A program made the translations under genes and the position numbers. From Candidatus Krumholzibacteriia bacterium (GTDB taxonomy: Bacteria > Krumholzibacteriota > Krumholzibacteriia > Krumholzibacteriales > Krumholzibacteriaceae): a DNA stretch of 64,000 nucleotides. Below, piece by piece: positions 62,209 to 64,000 of the stretch. Each line of letters begins with the position of its first letter. The stretch's first letter is position 1. The notes under the pieces are model-generated. The model had not been told where the DNA came from. It saw nothing but the letters and a program-made list of their open reading frames with translations, and did no database searches. The stretch covers positions 29,257 through 93,256 of the forward strand of contig JAGLYV010000029.1 of the NCBI GenBank assembly GCA_023131975.1. The letters run 5' to 3'.

Positions 62209-63364
62209 GCTATCGGCATGGGTAGAGGTGGATCTCGACGCGTTCGAATGGAACCTGGAAAAGATCAGGGAACTTGCGGGGAAGGGCACGAGAGTACTTC
62301 TCGTAGTCAAGGCTGATGCCTATGGACACGGGGCTGTCAGGATGTCGAAGTTTGCCGCCGAAAAGGGCGTTGATATGCTCGGCGTGGCGACACTGGACGA
62401 GGGTAGAGAGCTGAGAAAAGCTGGTATAGAGCTGCCGATACTCATCCTCAGTCCGGTACTTCCCGACGAGCTCGAAGAAGTACTTGAAAGCAATCTCGCG
62501 GTGACCGCGTCTTCCCTCGAATTTGCCAGGGCCGCGGCGGAAGCCGCGTCGAGAAAAGGGATCACCTGCAGGATCCATGTCGAAGTAGACACAGGGATGG
62601 GGCGTGCAGGATTGACCTGTGCCGGTGCGGTGGAGGAGATAGTCGAAATGTCGGGACTGAGCGGGATCAGGCTTGAAGGGATCTATACCCATTTTCCTGC
62701 CTCCGATATTGATGTCGACTATACAGAGGACCAGATAAGGGCCTTTGATGAGACTCTGTCCGACCTTTCCTCAAGGGGAGTGTCGTTCGAATATATTCAT
62801 TCAGCGAACAGCGCCGCGATCCTGAACTTTCCATCTTCCCATTTCAACATGGTCAGGCCGGGGCTTCTGGCTTATGGTCATTATCCTTCGATCGATCTGA
62901 GGAACAGGATCGAACTTGTGCCTGTCATGAAATTCAAGTCGAGACTGGTCCTCGTCAGGGAGATATCTGCTGGTCAGAGCATCAGTTACGGCAGGACTTT
63001 TATAGCTCCGCACGATATGACTATTGGGGTGATCGGTGCCGGATACGGCCATGGAATGAGCCATCGTCTGTCAAACAAGGGAATGATACTCTTCCGTGGA
63101 CAGACGGTCCCTATTACGGGCAGGGTGACGATGGATATGACCATGATCGACTTGAGCGGATTCGATTCACCGAAAGTAGGCGAGGAAGTCGTGATCTTCG
63201 GGAGCCAGGGTGAAGGGGAGATCAGCGCTGACGACATAGCCCAGTGGGACGGAACGCTGAACTACGAGGTGCTTTGCAGGATAAGCAAACGTGTGGTAAG
63301 GGCCTATCTGCGAAGCGGAAAGCTGGATAGTCTTAAATCCCTGCTCGGTGTTCACAAGGCATAG
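62195..63364 (+). CDS. alr: Alanine racemase
   Basis: 389 residues from ATG 62195 (GGGGAGGGGG upstream). The PLP Lys is in VVKADAYGHG; the second active-site Tyr lies in GAGYGHGMSHRL. Domain order (barrel, then C-terminal beta domain) is standard, and the N-terminal WVEVDLDAFEWNLEKIREL fits. It makes D-alanine for peptidoglycan. It overlaps the YhaM-like gene by 14 bp; deoC follows. Confidence 0.95.
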   Translation: MKVDRLSAWVEVDLDAFEWNLEKIRELAGKGTRVLLVVKADAYGHGAVRMSKFAAEKGVDMLGVATLDEGRELRKAGIELPILILSPVLPDELEEVLESNLAVTASSLEFARAAAEAASRKGITCRIHVEVDTGMGRAGLTCAGAVEEIVEMSGLSGIRLEGIYTHFPASDIDVDYTEDQIRAFDETLSDLSSRGVSFEYIHSANSAAILNFPSSHFNMVRPGLLAYGHYPSIDLRNRIELVPVMKFKSRLVLVREISAGQSISYGRTFIAPHDMTIGVIGAGYGHGMSHRLSNKGMILFRGQTVPITGRVTMDMTMIDLSGFDSPKVGEEVVIFGSQGEGEISADDIAQWDGTLNYEVLCRISKRVVRAYLRSGKLDSLKSLLGVHKA

Positions 63365-63397
63365 ATATATTATTTTTAACAGGGAAGGCCGTTCAAG

Positions 63398-64000
63398 GTG
63401 GCTGGAATAGAGCTCAACCGTTTGATCGATCATACTCTTCTCAAGCCGGAAGCTACACCTGATGACATCAGAAAGATATGCGACGAGGCCAGGGAGTATT
63501 CCTTCTTCTCAGTATGCGTCAACACCCATTTCGTTTCACTGGTGGCCGAGGAAGTCGCTGGAACGGATATAAAGGTGTGTTCCATATCCGGATTTCCCCT
63601 TGGAGCGGTAGAGACTTCCGTGAAAGCTTTTGAAGCCCGTACAGCGGTGCAGCAGGGAGCAGACGAAATCGACATGGTGCTGAATGTGGGTGCCCTCAAA
63701 GCGGGGCAGTCGGAGCTCGTCCGCGACGATATCCGCTCGGTAGCAGAGGCATGCGGTGATGCCATTCTTAAGGTGATCATAGAGGCTGCTCTTCTGACCG
63801 ATGAGGAGAAGATCGAGGTGTGTAAGCTTGCGATGCAGGCGGGAGCCTCGTTTGTCAAGACTTCGACTGGATTCGGTCCGCCGGGAGCCAACGTCCGGGA
63901 TGTCGAGATCATGAGAAAGGCCGTCGGGCCGGATTTCGGGGTCAAGGCTTCAGCCGGGATAAGGACGGCCGAGTTCACCCTCGAGCTTATCCGTGCCGGT
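63398..64000 (+). CDS. deoC: Deoxyribose-phosphate aldolase DeoC, 3' end cut by window
   Basis: The frame is open from GTG 63398 (GGGAAGG upstream) to the window end, about 201 residues of a usual 220. DHTLLKPEATPDDI, CVNTHFVSL, GFPLGAVETSVKAFEARTAV, DEIDMVLNVG, ILKVIIEAALL, FVKTSTGFGPPGA and VKASAGIRT match DeoC, with catalytic Lys residues in VKTSTGF and VKASAGI. It splits 2-deoxyribose-5-phosphate to acetaldehyde and glyceraldehyde-3-phosphate. The acetaldehyde may be a substrate for the AOR complex of this window, a loose inference. Confidence 0.93.
   Translation, partial: MAGIELNRLIDHTLLKPEATPDDIRKICDEAREYSFFSVCVNTHFVSLVAEEVAGTDIKVCSISGFPLGAVETSVKAFEARTAVQQGADEIDMVLNVGALKAGQSELVRDDIRSVAEACGDAILKVIIEAALLTDEEKIEVCKLAMQAGASFVKTSTGFGPPGANVRDVEIMRKAVGPDFGVKASAGIRTAEFTLELIRAG

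Noticed and set aside
1..64000. CRISPR arrays, tRNA/rRNA genes, insertion sequences
   Set aside because: I looked for regularly spaced repeats, tRNA cloverleaf ends and transposase motifs and saw none; short tRNAs could still be missed by eye.

Overview
The window looks like a chromosome segment of a Gram-negative, mostly anaerobic bacterium, probably from an uncultured FCB-like phylum (Krumholzibacteriota, Eisenbacteria or Latescibacterota type). That is inferred from many lipoproteins, an outer-membrane beta-barrel, a huge C25 protease ending in a FlgD-like 'NYPNPFNP' module, tungsten enzymes and ETF/menaquinone electron transfer. Nothing here (no rRNA, no ribosomal genes) fixes the taxonomy. 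I see no CRISPR array, insertion sequence, phage or tRNA.

Layout. 1-2412: signalling genes (STAS protein, GAF histidine kinase, V4R-like protein). 2617-5287: M3 peptidase and GNAT acetyltransferase. 5371-20341: a large tungsten/molybdenum region. Its minus-strand arm encodes an aldehyde:ferredoxin oxidoreductase (AOR) cut between domains 1 and 2 and interrupted by NuoE/NuoF/NuoG-like modules, followed by ThiF-like and ThiS-like proteins. Its plus-strand arm is a run of twelve close-packed genes: tungstate importer wtpABC, ModE-like regulator, small Cys protein, P-loop/MoeA fusion, short MoaA, MoaC, MOSC, MogA, NifX-like and Mut7-C. A perfect palindrome resembling a ModE operator lies between the arms.

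20384-27711: nitronate monooxygenase with divergent TetR and operator, a secreted protein, a Tat-exported aldo/keto reductase with ferredoxin tail, a SelW-like selenoprotein gene with in-frame UGA and a SECIS-like hairpin, a VWA protein and an ArsC-like phosphatase. 27744-32139: an AI-2E-type permease and a namZ-murU-amgK muramic-acid salvage operon. 32215-36296: Ig-like lipoprotein, peptide-binding lipoprotein, divergent PAP2 protein. 36570-38812: a ParA ATPase fused to a glycogen-binding domain, with a pseudo-ParA and a small unknown protein. 38915-46095: two secreted proteases (metzincin-like and gingipain-like).

46254-51996: YkgJ-type protein, then acyl-CoA dehydrogenase, EtfBA and a membrane ETF:quinone oxidoreductase, which together make a route from acyl-CoA to menaquinone. 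51993-58929: a minus-strand envelope operon (coiled-coil protein, lipoprotein, beta-barrel) behind a good sigma-54 promoter, beside a TPR lipoprotein, a membrane histidine kinase and an NtrC-type activator. 59081-64000: two lipoproteins, YhaM-like nuclease, alanine racemase and the start of deoC.

The strongest candidates for something not well described are the AOR interrupted by a diaphorase cassette, the selenoprotein missed by ordinary ORF calling, the ParA-CBM48 cluster and the sigma-54 envelope operon.
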